Shown here: positions 7,264 to 15,260 of the stretch, in pieces
How the letters are laid out: every line of letters begins with the position of its first letter
How positions within the stretch are numbered: position 1 is the stretch's first letter
NCBI GenBank assembly: GCA_964651505.1
Contig: CAZYXT010000013.1
Span: forward strand, 1-31,982
DNA from: Avisuccinivibrio_A sp964651505
Lineage (GTDB): Bacteria > Pseudomonadota > Gammaproteobacteria > Enterobacterales > Succinivibrionaceae
Direction of reading: 5' to 3'
Length of the DNA: 31,982 nt
Made by a program: the position numbers and the translations under genes
The notes under the pieces: model-generated
Databases searched by the model: none
Told to the model about the DNA's origin: nothing
The model's input: the letters and a program-made list of their open reading frames with translations, nothing else

Positions 7264-8586
7264 ATGCGCTGGAAAAATATCGCTTTGGTCCTTGCTGCCG
7301 CAGGGTGCTTGCAGCAGGCGTCTTTTGCCGCCACGGATCTGATGGACATCTATAAAGAAGCTTATCTGAGAGATCCTGCCGTGCTCCAGGCCAAAGCCAA
7401 CCGCGACTACTATTACGAGGCAATCGATGAGGCTGTAGCAGCCTTGCTGCCTCAGTTGGATTTGACCGCTTCGCTGAGCGCGAGCAGCACTACGTCAAGC
7501 GGAAGCACCATCGATTCCACTTCATCATCGGCCGGGATTAACTTGAGCCAGGCTATTTGGCGTCACAGCGCCTGGGTTCAACGCACCATTGCCGAGAAGA
7601 CCGCCGCCCAACAGGATTTGGTTTATAACGATACTCTGCAAAGCCTGATCATCAGAGTCTCCAATGCCTATTTCGGGGTTTTGAGCGCCGAAGATACCCT
7701 GATTTTTGCCAGGGCCAATCAGGAAGCCCTGAAAACCCAGCTTGACGAGGCCACCCGCCGTTTCCAGGTAGGTTTGATTGCCGAGACCGATCAATTGCAG
7801 GCAAGGGCGGCTTACGATTTGTCCACGGCCCAGGTTATTTTGGCCGAAAACAGCCTCATCAATTCTTATGAGGAGATCCGCAAACTCATCGGCCGTCCTG
7901 TTCAAGATCTGGCCAAGCTCAACGCAGACCGCTTCTCTCCTGAGGCCGTCAGAAGATCCCTTGATGCCATTTTAAAGAGCGCCGAGGTCAATAATCTTTC
8001 GCTGCAAGCTTCCCTGATCGGGCGCGACATCGCCAAGGACAACATCACCTTGGCAAGCACCGGCCATGAGCCCACCATCGATTTGACAGGTTCGTTGTCC
8101 ACAAGCTACACCGATTACTCCCCCGAGGTCCCCAATTACTATGAGGACGGCAACGTCCATCAGGGCACCATCGGCCTTAATCTGAATCTGCCCCTGTTTC
8201 ACGGCGGCGCCATCTCATCGCAGGTTGCCCAGGCCGAGCAGCTGTACGTGCAGGCTTGCGAGTCTTTGGAAGAAACTCATCGCAACGTGGTCTCTGACGT
8301 AAACAACGGCTATAACAACGTCAATGCCTACATCAGCTCGGTGCGCGCTTACGAGCAAAGCGTCAAGTCGGCAGCTTCCTCTTTGGCCTCCATCAAGGCA
8401 GGTTACGAGGTGGGAACGCGCACCATGTCCGATGTGCTGGACGCCACGCAAAGCTATTACGACGCCCAGCAAAATCTGTCGCAGGCGCGCTTCAATTACA
8501 TCATCTCAAGGCTCAACCTTCTTTATACCGAGGGCGTCCTTGAGGTCAAACACATCGAGCAGGTCAACCGCGGCCTTATAAAGTAA
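7264..8586 (+). CDS. tolC: TolC-family outer-membrane efflux/secretion channel
   Basis: TolC proteins form trimeric outer-membrane channels with a long periplasmic helical barrel, used by type I secretion and multidrug pumps. A signal peptide is present, with likely cleavage after SFA (about residue 22). The body shows the two-fold repeated helical pattern of the family: SLIIRVSNAYFGVLSAEDTL near the first coil and HRNVVSDVNNGYNNVNAYIS in the second half, and repeated QARFNYIISRLNLLY-type barrel helices near the end. At 440 residues it is somewhat shorter than E. coli TolC (493), mainly because of a short C-terminus. No inner-membrane pump or adaptor gene is adjacent, so it is probably a shared, general channel. 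Confidence 0.92.
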   Translation: MRWKNIALVLAAAGCLQQASFAATDLMDIYKEAYLRDPAVLQAKANRDYYYEAIDEAVAALLPQLDLTASLSASSTTSSGSTIDSTSSSAGINLSQAIWRHSAWVQRTIAEKTAAQQDLVYNDTLQSLIIRVSNAYFGVLSAEDTLIFARANQEALKTQLDEATRRFQVGLIAETDQLQARAAYDLSTAQVILAENSLINSYEEIRKLIGRPVQDLAKLNADRFSPEAVRRSLDAILKSAEVNNLSLQASLIGRDIAKDNITLASTGHEPTIDLTGSLSTSYTDYSPEVPNYYEDGNVHQGTIGLNLNLPLFHGGAISSQVAQAEQLYVQACESLEETHRNVVSDVNNGYNNVNAYISSVRAYEQSVKSAASSLASIKAGYEVGTRTMSDVLDATQSYYDAQQNLSQARFNYIISRLNLLYTEGVLEVKHIEQVNRGLIK

Positions 8587-8595
8587 TCTTCTTTG

Positions 8596-8620
8596 AGGCA
8601 AAGGGCAAGGCCCTTTGCCT
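8596..8620 (+). terminator. Strong hairpin after tolC
   Basis: AGGCAAAGGGC, a 3-base AAG loop and the exact complement GCCCTTTGCCT form an 11-bp perfect stem ten bases after the tolC stop. The T-rich run comes only about 20 bases later (8640-8650), so it is an atypical intrinsic terminator or a 3' stabilising hairpin. Confidence 0.55.
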
Positions 8621-8682
8621 GACCACCCTTCAATTAATCCTTTATTTTTTAAAACTTGTCAGGCTGCGTCCCCGGGCCGGGT

Positions 8683-10596
8683 TCATTGTGCTTTTTGCTG
8701 CAAGGCTGCAAAACTCTTGAATTGCTCTTCGTCCATCAGGCCGGTCGATTGTTTGAGAGGGTTGAGGGAGCCGTCCAAAATCACAAGAAAGGGTATGCCG
8801 ATGATCTTAAAGTGCTCGATGATCTCAAGACTCTGCGGGCTTTGCATGTCGGTAAGATCAAATTTGACGCATTTGTAATCATTTGCGCACAAATCGGCCA
8901 TCCAATCTTGGCTGAAGACACTCTTTTCCATGATCTTGCAGTTGGTGCACCAGGCGGCCGTAAAATCGATTAAAAGGGGCTTGTGCCCTCTGTGATCTTC
9001 AAGATCGGAGATCCTGGCCAATCTTATGAAGGGATCTTGATACTCATAAGGTTTGCTCAAATACGCGGCCCCCGTGGCCAAGGCGAGGCTTATCAGGGCG
9101 CACAGGGTGTAACGGACGCTCTTGATTGTGCCGTCTGCTTTTGAAAACTCTGCAATTACGATCGCCCCCAAATAAAAGAGCATCACTGTTGCTGCAACAA
9201 AAACTGCGTACACCTCATGCTCCTGTGCAATCAGGGGGCTTAACAGATAGACGGCCGCCCCGAACAGGGGGATGGCCATAAACTTTTTGATGACGATGCT
9301 GAGCCTGCCTGCCTTCTTGAAAAGATTGCGCCCGCTGACCCCGATGATAAACAAGGGCGTTGCCATGCCCAGGCCGATGGCGGCAAAGGTGGCCGAGCCC
9401 TTTAACATATCGCCTTGCTCTGCCGTATAAATGACAGCTCCTGCCAGGGGAGCGGAGGTGCAGGGGGTGGCAACCAGAGCCGACATGATGCCCAAGAGCA
9501 CCGCCTGAGCATAAGATTGCGAGGCTTTAAAGGAAAATTTGCTTTGAATAAAGGAGGAGAACTTTGCGCTCAAGCCTCCTTTTAACACATCGGCGCAGCT
9601 TAAAGCGCACAAGAACAGCAGCAGCGCCATCGCCATGAGGCTTGCAGGATGCTGCAAAAAAGACTGGGCCTTGGCGCCCAGGGTTGAAAAGATGAGTCCC
9701 GTCAAGGTGTAGGTTGCAATCAGCCCGAGGGCATAACAGGCATTTTTTAAGATGATTTGAGGGAGGCTCTTGTCCCTGCCGCCTACAATCATGGCCGAGA
9801 AAATGGGCAGCATGGGCAGGACGCAGGGGGTAAGGTTAAGCCCGATGCCAAGCAAAAAGCACACGGCCATGCCCCACAGCAAATTGCGCCTTAAATCTTG
9901 GGAAAGTTTTGAGTCTAAATTGGTATAGGCAAAAGCTTCGGATGTCTCTTCGACCCTTGCCTTTGTTAAGGTGCCGTATCCATCAGATGCGGGCAAGTCT
10001 GCAAAGGCCGGGCTCTCCCTTATCAAATCCCCGATCAAAGCGCTTTGCACTGTGATTGAGACGGTCTGCGGCGGATAACAGATCCCATCTTCGCTGCAGC
10101 CTTGGTAGGCAAAGGTCAGGCTGACAGGCTTGGCCTCGTCTAAAGAGTCAAAAACCTTTAAGAGGTTTTTAAGATCGACGATGTAGGTCAGATCATCAAA
10201 ATAAACAAGGTGCGACCCCTGCAAATCTTGATGCCCGACGCTGCGCGCTGCGCTGCCTCCCGGGAGAGTTTTTCCGATGCCTTCTTGTTTTGCCTCAACT
10301 TTTAAAGATTCTTGGTAAATATAGGCCCCGGGCGCTATTTTAAGGGCAAAGCGAGCGCGCAGATTTTCTTTGTCGATGTCGCCTGCCGCCTCAAAGGGCA
10401 GGGCGGGCAGCCCTTGTTGCAATCCTTGGGCGGCAAGTCCTGCCTTAAAGCTTGAGAGCGCTTTTAGCAAATCGTCATCGGCGGCTGCGGCAATGTCATC
10501 TTGCTGTGCCCAAGCCTTGGCCGGCATGATCTGAAAAATTGTCAAAGCAAAAGCTAAAAGGAGGAGAAATAGTGTATGGTGATAAGACTTGAGCAT
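8683..10596 (-). CDS. dsbD: Thiol:disulfide interchange protein DsbD
   Basis: DsbD carries electrons from cytoplasmic thioredoxin across the inner membrane to reduce periplasmic disulfides and support cytochrome c maturation. After a signal peptide (about 1-30) comes an N-terminal immunoglobulin-like domain with redox Cys167 and Cys173 (YQGCSEDGICYPP). About eight membrane helices follow, with Cys258 in NLTPCVLPMLP and Cys379 in ATPCTSAPLAG. The C-terminal thioredoxin domain has the CxxC pair Cys550/Cys553 (FTAAWCTNCK). All six catalytic cysteines are present, and 637 residues is close to the usual length. It is transcribed away from fxsA; only 37 bases separate the two starts, so their promoters must overlap or lie inside coding sequence. 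Confidence 0.95.
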   Translation of the reverse strand: MLKSYHHTLFLLLLAFALTIFQIMPAKAWAQQDDIAAAADDDLLKALSSFKAGLAAQGLQQGLPALPFEAAGDIDKENLRARFALKIAPGAYIYQESLKVEAKQEGIGKTLPGGSAARSVGHQDLQGSHLVYFDDLTYIVDLKNLLKVFDSLDEAKPVSLTFAYQGCSEDGICYPPQTVSITVQSALIGDLIRESPAFADLPASDGYGTLTKARVEETSEAFAYTNLDSKLSQDLRRNLLWGMAVCFLLGIGLNLTPCVLPMLPIFSAMIVGGRDKSLPQIILKNACYALGLIATYTLTGLIFSTLGAKAQSFLQHPASLMAMALLLFLCALSCADVLKGGLSAKFSSFIQSKFSFKASQSYAQAVLLGIMSALVATPCTSAPLAGAVIYTAEQGDMLKGSATFAAIGLGMATPLFIIGVSGRNLFKKAGRLSIVIKKFMAIPLFGAAVYLLSPLIAQEHEVYAVFVAATVMLFYLGAIVIAEFSKADGTIKSVRYTLCALISLALATGAAYLSKPYEYQDPFIRLARISDLEDHRGHKPLLIDFTAAWCTNCKIMEKSVFSQDWMADLCANDYKCVKFDLTDMQSPQSLEIIEHFKIIGIPFLVILDGSLNPLKQSTGLMDEEQFKSFAALQQKAQ

Positions 10597-10633
10597 GGCA
10601 CTAACAAGGTTAAACAGTCATTGAGGTCTAATT

Positions 10634-11164
10634 ATGCCACGAGTGATGATGGGAATATTGATATTCTTTGTCTTAGAGCTTGCGCTTATCATCAAGGCCG
10701 GCTCCCATTTGGGGGCGTTTGCGACCATCTCCTGGCTGTTTTTGGACATGGTGCTTGGGATCATGCTCATCAAATACAGGTTTGCCGCCCTGATTAAAAC
10801 CATGCACTTGCAAGATCCCTTTAGGATCATGGAAGACAACCTCGCCTTTTTGACCGTGCCCCTGGCAGGGTTTTTGTTGATCCTCCCGGGATTCATTTCG
10901 GATGCATTGGCCTTGATAGTGCTGATCCCGGGCATGGGGAAGCTTTTGACTTGTCTTTTTGCTGCAAAAATCCTCATCAGACACCAGGGATCGCAAGCTT
11001 TCTTTTCATCAAAAACAAGGCGGCAGGATATTTTTGACCGGCAAGATGGGGGCGTGACCGTCGATGGCACCTGCACCGAGGCGGTTGAAGATGCTCAGGG
11101 ACTTGCTCATCGCAAGATTGAGCCAAAAGAGAATGCAGAGCACACAGCTCAAGGGCGCAAGTGA
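10634..11164 (+). CDS. fxsA: FxsA family membrane protein
   Basis: FxsA is a small inner-membrane protein whose overproduction in E. coli blocks exclusion of phage T7 by the F plasmid; its normal job is unclear. The 176-residue protein shows the family pattern: a first hydrophobic helix (GILIFFVLELALII), a second (ISWLFLDMVLGIML), the conserved central PLAGFLLILPGFISD motif, and a charged cytoplasmic tail of about 60 residues that is poorly conserved. The ATG is preceded by GAGG. Its place between dsbD and groES recalls the E. coli neighbourhood. Confidence 0.85.
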   Translation: MPRVMMGILIFFVLELALIIKAGSHLGAFATISWLFLDMVLGIMLIKYRFAALIKTMHLQDPFRIMEDNLAFLTVPLAGFLLILPGFISDALALIVLIPGMGKLLTCLFAAKILIRHQGSQAFFSSKTRRQDIFDRQDGGVTVDGTCTEAVEDAQGLAHRKIEPKENAEHTAQGRK

Positions 11165-11217
11165 CCGCCTAAGATGCCGAGGCCCGGGCCGTCAGGCAGG
11201 GGGCGGCTTTCTTCTTT
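11165..11217 (+). terminator. Possible terminator after fxsA
   Basis: CCGCC at 11165-11169 can pair with GGCGG at 11202-11206, with a nested self-complementary GGCCCGGGCC at 11181-11190, followed by a pyrimidine-rich CTTTCTTCTTT. The loop is long, so this is a modest candidate. Confidence 0.35.
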
Positions 11218-11300
11218 AAGCCTTTTTTCATGCTTCAAATCCCTATCTTTGTCTCCTCTTTGGGCTTTTGAACGCGCAGCCTTGGGGACTTAAAGATAAC

Positions 11301-11316
11301 TTCAAAATATTTTGAA
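11301..11316. promoter_or_regulatory. 16-bp palindrome abutting the groES promoter
   Basis: TTCAAAATATTTTGAA is a perfect palindrome that ends about eight bases before the sigma-32 -35 element. Its position suits an activator or repressor site, or an AT-rich upstream element. No known operator consensus is claimed. Confidence 0.45.
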
Positions 11317-11323
11317 AATCCCC

Positions 11324-11354
11324 CCTTGAAACTTAAAAAGCCAGTCCCCATTTA
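11324..11354 (+). promoter_or_regulatory. Sigma-32 heat-shock promoter of groES-groEL
   Basis: The -35 element CCTTGAAA at 11324-11331 and the -10 element CCCCATTTA at 11346-11354 are separated by 14 bases. This matches the RpoH consensus (CTTGAAA, 11-16 bases, CCCCATnT). The leader to the groES ATG is about 100 bases and contains two small hairpins (11373-11392 and 11399-11421). Confidence 0.9.
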
Positions 11355-11464
11355 GGTTATCGGAAATAATGATGCGGGTTTGTTTGCCCGCAAGGCAAAA
11401 GCTAGGCCGTTAAGCTAGCTTGTTGAGAGTTATGAAGGCACATGTGGTTGCCCGGAGTATTCAG

Positions 11465-11758
11465 ATGAAATTAGTTCCTTTATATGATCGCGTCATCGTC
11501 AAGCCTTTTGAAGTTGAAACCAAGTCCGAAGGCGGCATCGTTTTAACCGGCAGCGCTGCCGAGAAGTCGACCCGCGGCAAAGTCGTAGCCGTCGGCAAGG
11601 GCCGTCTGCTCGATAACGGCACCGTAGCTTCCATGAGCGTCAAGGAAGGCGATACCGTGGTTTACAACGAAGGCTATGGCACCAAGAAAGAGCGCCTCGA
11701 CGGCGAGGACGTCATCATTCTTTCTGAGAGCGATATTCTGGCAATTGTTAGTGAATAA
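11465..11758 (+). CDS. groES: Co-chaperonin GroES
   Basis: GroES is the heptameric lid that closes the GroEL folding chamber. The 97-residue protein starts MKLVPLYDRVIVKP, the family N-terminus, and includes the mobile loop (around EGGIVLTGSAAEKS) that binds GroEL, followed by GKVVAVGKGR. The frame opens earlier, but the ATG at 11465 matches homologues and has GGAG seven bases upstream, so the earlier TTG and ATG are rejected. It is driven by the RpoH promoter and lies 35 bases before groEL. Confidence 0.97.
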   Translation: MKLVPLYDRVIVKPFEVETKSEGGIVLTGSAAEKSTRGKVVAVGKGRLLDNGTVASMSVKEGDTVVYNEGYGTKKERLDGEDVIILSESDILAIVSE

Positions 11759-11793
11759 TAAATAAGAATTTTTAGTTAGGAAGAAAAAGCAAA

Positions 11794-13437
11794 ATGGCAG
11801 CTAAAGAAGTATTTTTCGGCAATGAAGCCCGTGCCCAGATGTTAGAGGGCGTTAATATTTTAGCCAATGCAGTCAAGGTAACCTTAGGCCCCAAGGGTCG
11901 CAATGTTGTCCTGGACAAGAGCTATGGCGCTCCTTTGATCACCAAGGACGGCGTTACCGTTGCCAAGGAAATCGAGCTTGACGGCAAGTTCCAGAACATG
12001 GGCGCCCAGATGGTCAAGGAAGTAGCCTCCAAGGCCAATGACGCTGCAGGCGACGGCACCACCACCGCCACCGTGCTGGCTCAGGCCATCGTCACCGAGG
12101 GCCTCAAGTCCGTAGCCGCCGGCATGAACCCCATGGATCTCAAGCGCGGCATCGACAAGGCCGTCAGCGCCGCCGTCGAAGAGCTCAAGGCCATTTCCAC
12201 CGAGTGCCAAGATAAGAAAGCCATCGCCCAGGTCGGCACCATTTCTGCCAACGCCGATGCCACCGTCGGCAATTTGATCGCCGATGCCATGGAGAAGGTA
12301 GGCCGCGACGGCGTCATCACCGTCGAGGACGGGCAGGGTCTTGAAGATCAGCTGGACACCGTCGAGGGCATGCAGTTTGACAGAGGCTATCTGTCCCCTT
12401 ACTTCATCAACAAGCCCGACACTGCCACCGTTGAGCTTGAGAACCCCTACATCCTCTTGTGCGACAAGAAGATCTCCAACATTCGCGACATCCTCACCAT
12501 CCTCGAGGGCGTTGCCAAGGCCGGCAAGTCTCTGCTCATCATCGCCGAAGACGTCGAGAGCGAAGCTCTGGCCACTTTGGTTGTCAACAATATGCGCGGC
12601 ATCGTTAAGGTTGCTGCCGTCAAGTCCCCGGGCTTCGGCGATCGCCGCAAGGCCATGTTGCAGGATATCGCCATCCTGACCGCCGGCACCGTCATCTCCT
12701 CTGAGATCGGCATGGAGCTTGAGAAGACCACCCTCGACGACTTGGGCGTTGCCAAGCGCGTAGTCATCACCAAGGATGACACCACCATCATCGACGGCGC
12801 AGGCGAGAGCTCTGCCATTGCCGACCGCATTGCCCAGATCCGCAAGCAGATCGAAGAGTCCACCTCCGATTACGATCGCGAGAAGCTCCAAGAGCGCGTT
12901 GCCAAGTTGAGCGGCGGCGTTGCCGTCATCAAGGTCGGTGCTGCCACCGAAGTGGAGATGAAGGAGAAGAAGGCCCGCGTTGAAGACGCCATGCACGCCA
13001 CCCGCGCTGCCGTCGAGGAAGGCGTGGTTGCAGGCGGCGGCGTTGCCTTGGTTCGCGTTGCTGCCAAGCTTGCCGGCATGAAGGGCGACAACGAAGATCA
13101 AAACGTAGGCATCAAGGTTGCTCTGCGCGCCATGGAAGCCCCTCTGCGCCAGATCGTTGCCAATGCAGGCGAAGAGCCTTCGGTTATCTGCAACAACGTT
13201 CGCGATGGTTCGGGCAACTACGGTTACAATGCCGCCACCGAGCGGTACGGCGACATGATTCAGATGGGCATCTTGGATCCTACCAAGGTAACCCGCAGCG
13301 CCCTGCAATACGCAGCTTCCATCGCAGGCCTCATGATCACCACCGAGTGCATGGTTGCCGATGCCCCCAAGAAGGAAGCGGATATGCCTGCTCCCGGCAT
13401 GGGCGGCATGGGAGGCATGGGCGGCGGCATGATGTAA
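11794..13437 (+). CDS. groEL: Chaperonin GroEL
   Basis: GroEL is the 60-kDa double-ring chaperonin that folds cytoplasmic proteins with ATP and GroES. The 547-residue protein begins AAKEVFFGNEARAQML and has the ATP-site motifs VTLGPKGRNVV and AGDGTTTATVLAQ with the catalytic Asp of GDGTT. The chaperonin signature is AAVEEGVVAGGGVAL, and the C-terminus is the typical GGMGGMGGGMM tail. It is co-transcribed with groES, ends at a clear terminator, and its codon use (many GCC, AAG, CTC) suits a highly expressed gene. Confidence 0.98.
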   Translation: MAAKEVFFGNEARAQMLEGVNILANAVKVTLGPKGRNVVLDKSYGAPLITKDGVTVAKEIELDGKFQNMGAQMVKEVASKANDAAGDGTTTATVLAQAIVTEGLKSVAAGMNPMDLKRGIDKAVSAAVEELKAISTECQDKKAIAQVGTISANADATVGNLIADAMEKVGRDGVITVEDGQGLEDQLDTVEGMQFDRGYLSPYFINKPDTATVELENPYILLCDKKISNIRDILTILEGVAKAGKSLLIIAEDVESEALATLVVNNMRGIVKVAAVKSPGFGDRRKAMLQDIAILTAGTVISSEIGMELEKTTLDDLGVAKRVVITKDDTTIIDGAGESSAIADRIAQIRKQIEESTSDYDREKLQERVAKLSGGVAVIKVGAATEVEMKEKKARVEDAMHATRAAVEEGVVAGGGVALVRVAAKLAGMKGDNEDQNVGIKVALRAMEAPLRQIVANAGEEPSVICNNVRDGSGNYGYNAATERYGDMIQMGILDPTKVTRSALQYAASIAGLMITTECMVADAPKKEADMPAPGMGGMGGMGGGMM

Positions 13438-13470
13438 TGCCAAGGCTTTTGCCCCCTTTGACAAATTAAA

Positions 13471-13500
13471 GAAAGTACCCGTCTTATGGCGGGTATTTTC
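13471..13500 (+). terminator. Intrinsic terminator of groES-groEL
   Basis: TACCCG at 13476-13481 pairs with CGGGTA at 13490-13495 across an 8-base loop. It is flanked by GAAA on the 5' side and TTTTC on the 3' side, 33 bases after the groEL stop. Confidence 0.8.
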
Positions 13501-13525
13501 GTTTGCGGTAATGAATAAGCCAATC

Positions 13526-13554
13526 TTGCCGTTAACCCTAATAGCAAGTAAGAT
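13526..13554 (+). promoter_or_regulatory. Candidate promoter of the biosynthetic locus
   Basis: TTGCCG at 13526-13531 and TAAGAT at 13549-13554 are separated by 17 bases, just after the groEL terminator and 33 bases before the first carrier-protein gene. An AAGGAAGAG ribosome site follows. Confidence 0.4.
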
Positions 13555-13586
13555 GCTTTGCATAAGATTTATAAAAGGAAGAGAAA

Positions 13587-13799
13587 ATGAACAGAGCGCA
13601 GATATTAGAGGACATCATCAAGATTGTCGATCCCATCGATCCCATCGATGAGAACACAGTGATAGCAGACAGCGACGATCTTGATTCTTTGGCCTTGTTC
13701 AATATCGTGGTGTACTTAAAAAACCACGGCTATCAAGGATCCTTTGAAGACTTGTCCAAGTGCAAGACCTTGGGACAATTAGCAGATCTGATAGCTTAA
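13587..13799 (+). CDS. Discrete acyl carrier protein (ACP-1)
   Basis: This small acidic 70-residue protein has the carrier-protein fold pattern and the phosphopantetheine attachment motif DDLDSLAL, with the modifiable Ser at residue 34. It is shorter than the housekeeping AcpP (about 77) and lacks its typical GADSLD sequence, so it is a dedicated carrier. A 9-base tandem repeat encodes the DPIDPID segment just before the attachment site. It has a strong ribosome site (AAGGAAGAG). It is the first gene of the locus and directly precedes a FabH-like synthase, its likely partner. Confidence 0.85.
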   Translation: MNRAQILEDIIKIVDPIDPIDENTVIADSDDLDSLALFNIVVYLKNHGYQGSFEDLSKCKTLGQLADLIA

Positions 13800-13826
13800 T
13801 TCCCAATCTTACAAAACGGTATCGGC

Positions 13827-14960
13827 ATGTCTTTAACCTCCTTTTCTCACTGCAAGGTGCTGGGCATAAATTGCATAGTGCCCTATAAGCAACACTGCAT
13901 CGATAATGATTTGGACGCTTTTTTGGGAGATGAGAGGAAACTTCTTCGCTACAAAAAGATGCTGGGCCTGGGCACGCGTCATGTTTTGAGCCCAAACGAG
14001 ACCCCCTATGACCTCGGATTGGAGGCAGGCAGAAGACTTTTGCAGGATCTTGCCTTGGATCCTTCCTCCTTTGATGCTCTGATCTGCGTCTCTCCGGTGC
14101 ACGATTACCCGGGAGCTTGCGACGGGTGCCGCCTGCAAGATGAGCTGGGGCTTCCTGAGGATGCTGCCTGCTTTGATACTTGCGGTTTGGGCTGCACCGA
14201 TTGCGTGTACGGCCTGTGGCTTGCCCACTCCTTAATTGAAAGCGGCGCGGCCAAACGCTGTCTTATCGTGGAGTTTTCGGGCACCTCGCGCTTTTGCGGC
14301 GAAAAAAACTTCCACGGCAGGATCATGTTTGGCGATGCGGCCTCGGCCATGGCCCTCGAATACAGCAAAGAGGCCGTGCCCTCGTATTTTCACTTAAAGA
14401 CCCTGGGCAAAGAGTGGCGCTCTTTGGTGGTGCCTGCAGGAGGGATGAGGCTGCCTGTTGACAAGGATATCTTGGATCTGAGCATTCAAACCTCATCAGG
14501 CGACGAGCTCAAGCTTACCGATACTTTCATGCAGGGGCTTAAGGTCTCGCAGTTTTCCATCGATGAAGCGCCTCGCAGCATGGAAGCATTGTTTGATTAT
14601 GCCTCTTGCGCACAAAGCGATGTGGACTTTATTGCCATGCATCAGGCCAATGTGCAGATAGTAAAGGTCATCGCCAACCGGGCCAAAATCGGCGCAGACA
14701 AATTCTCCTGCGCAACCTTCGGTCGCTACGCCAATTGCGGCGGCACCTCGGTCATGGTCAATTTGTGCGACATAAAAGGCGGCACCCCTTTAAAGCGCGT
14801 GATGCTGGTAACCTACGGGGTGGGCTTGTCTTTGGGATCGTGCATGCTGGATTTAAGCCTCTCCAAGGTCAAACCCGTAAGCGTGCTTGAGGCGCCCTTG
14901 TTAAGGCCCACTCGCGCCGAGCAGATCAAAGAGTGGTCTTTGTTTATCAAAAACTTGTAG
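13827..14960 (+). CDS. FabH-like 3-oxoacyl-ACP synthase III family protein
   Basis: The thiolase-fold condensing enzyme of 377 residues has its Cys-His-Asn triad intact. Cys123 lies in CGLGCTDCVYGLWLA, His272 in IAMHQANVQ and Asn303 in RYANCGGTSVMV, where FabH has GNTSAAS-like sequence. The RIMFGDAASAMAL segment is also family-typical. Such enzymes join a starter acyl group to malonyl-ACP or act as acyltransferases between carriers. Lying between two carrier-protein genes, it probably starts or transfers a dedicated acyl chain rather than serving bulk fatty-acid synthesis. The active-site region contains three extra cysteines (119, 125 and 115), unusual for FabH. The ribosome site is weak, 27 bases after ACP-1. 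Confidence 0.82.
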   Translation: MSLTSFSHCKVLGINCIVPYKQHCIDNDLDAFLGDERKLLRYKKMLGLGTRHVLSPNETPYDLGLEAGRRLLQDLALDPSSFDALICVSPVHDYPGACDGCRLQDELGLPEDAACFDTCGLGCTDCVYGLWLAHSLIESGAAKRCLIVEFSGTSRFCGEKNFHGRIMFGDAASAMALEYSKEAVPSYFHLKTLGKEWRSLVVPAGGMRLPVDKDILDLSIQTSSGDELKLTDTFMQGLKVSQFSIDEAPRSMEALFDYASCAQSDVDFIAMHQANVQIVKVIANRAKIGADKFSCATFGRYANCGGTSVMVNLCDIKGGTPLKRVMLVTYGVGLSLGSCMLDLSLSKVKPVSVLEAPLLRPTRAEQIKEWSLFIKNL

Positions 14961-15011
14961 CTAAAAAAGAGCGGCTTTGCGCAGAGATTTAATTGATAGT
15001 CGAGAATTGAC

Positions 15012-15248
15012 ATGAGCAACATTGAAAAATACAACGAAGCTTTCATTAACACCTTTGAGATAGCAGAAGATCAATTGCCGGGCCTTGCCTACATGAGCAT
15101 CGAGACCTGGGACTCGGTGGGGCACATGGGACTGGTGTCGGCCTTGGAAGAGGCCTTTGACATCATGCTTGAGCCTGACGACATCTTGGATCTTTCCTCT
15201 TATGAAAAAGGACAGGAGATCTTGGCAAAGTATGATGTGGTGTTTTAG
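15012..15248 (+). CDS. Discrete acyl carrier protein (ACP-2)
   Basis: This is a second carrier protein of 78 residues with the attachment motif ETWDSVGHMGLV (Ser35) and the family's acidic helix II and III (ALEEAFDIMLEPDDILDL). The WDSxxH form is the one often seen in carriers of saccharide and secondary-metabolite clusters and differs clearly from ACP-1 (DSLAL), so the two carriers probably serve different enzymes. It lies 51 bases after the FabH-like gene and 12 bases before the ThDP enzyme gene. Confidence 0.85.
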   Translation: MSNIEKYNEAFINTFEIAEDQLPGLAYMSIETWDSVGHMGLVSALEEAFDIMLEPDDILDLSSYEKGQEILAKYDVVF

Positions 15249-15260
15249 GGACGCCGTATC

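Noticed and set aside
11884..13563. 559-codon open frame antisense to groEL
   Set aside because: It mirrors groEL codon bias (GCC/GGC-rich codons give long antisense frames) and its translation is Gly/Ala/Asp/Leu-rich with no domain.
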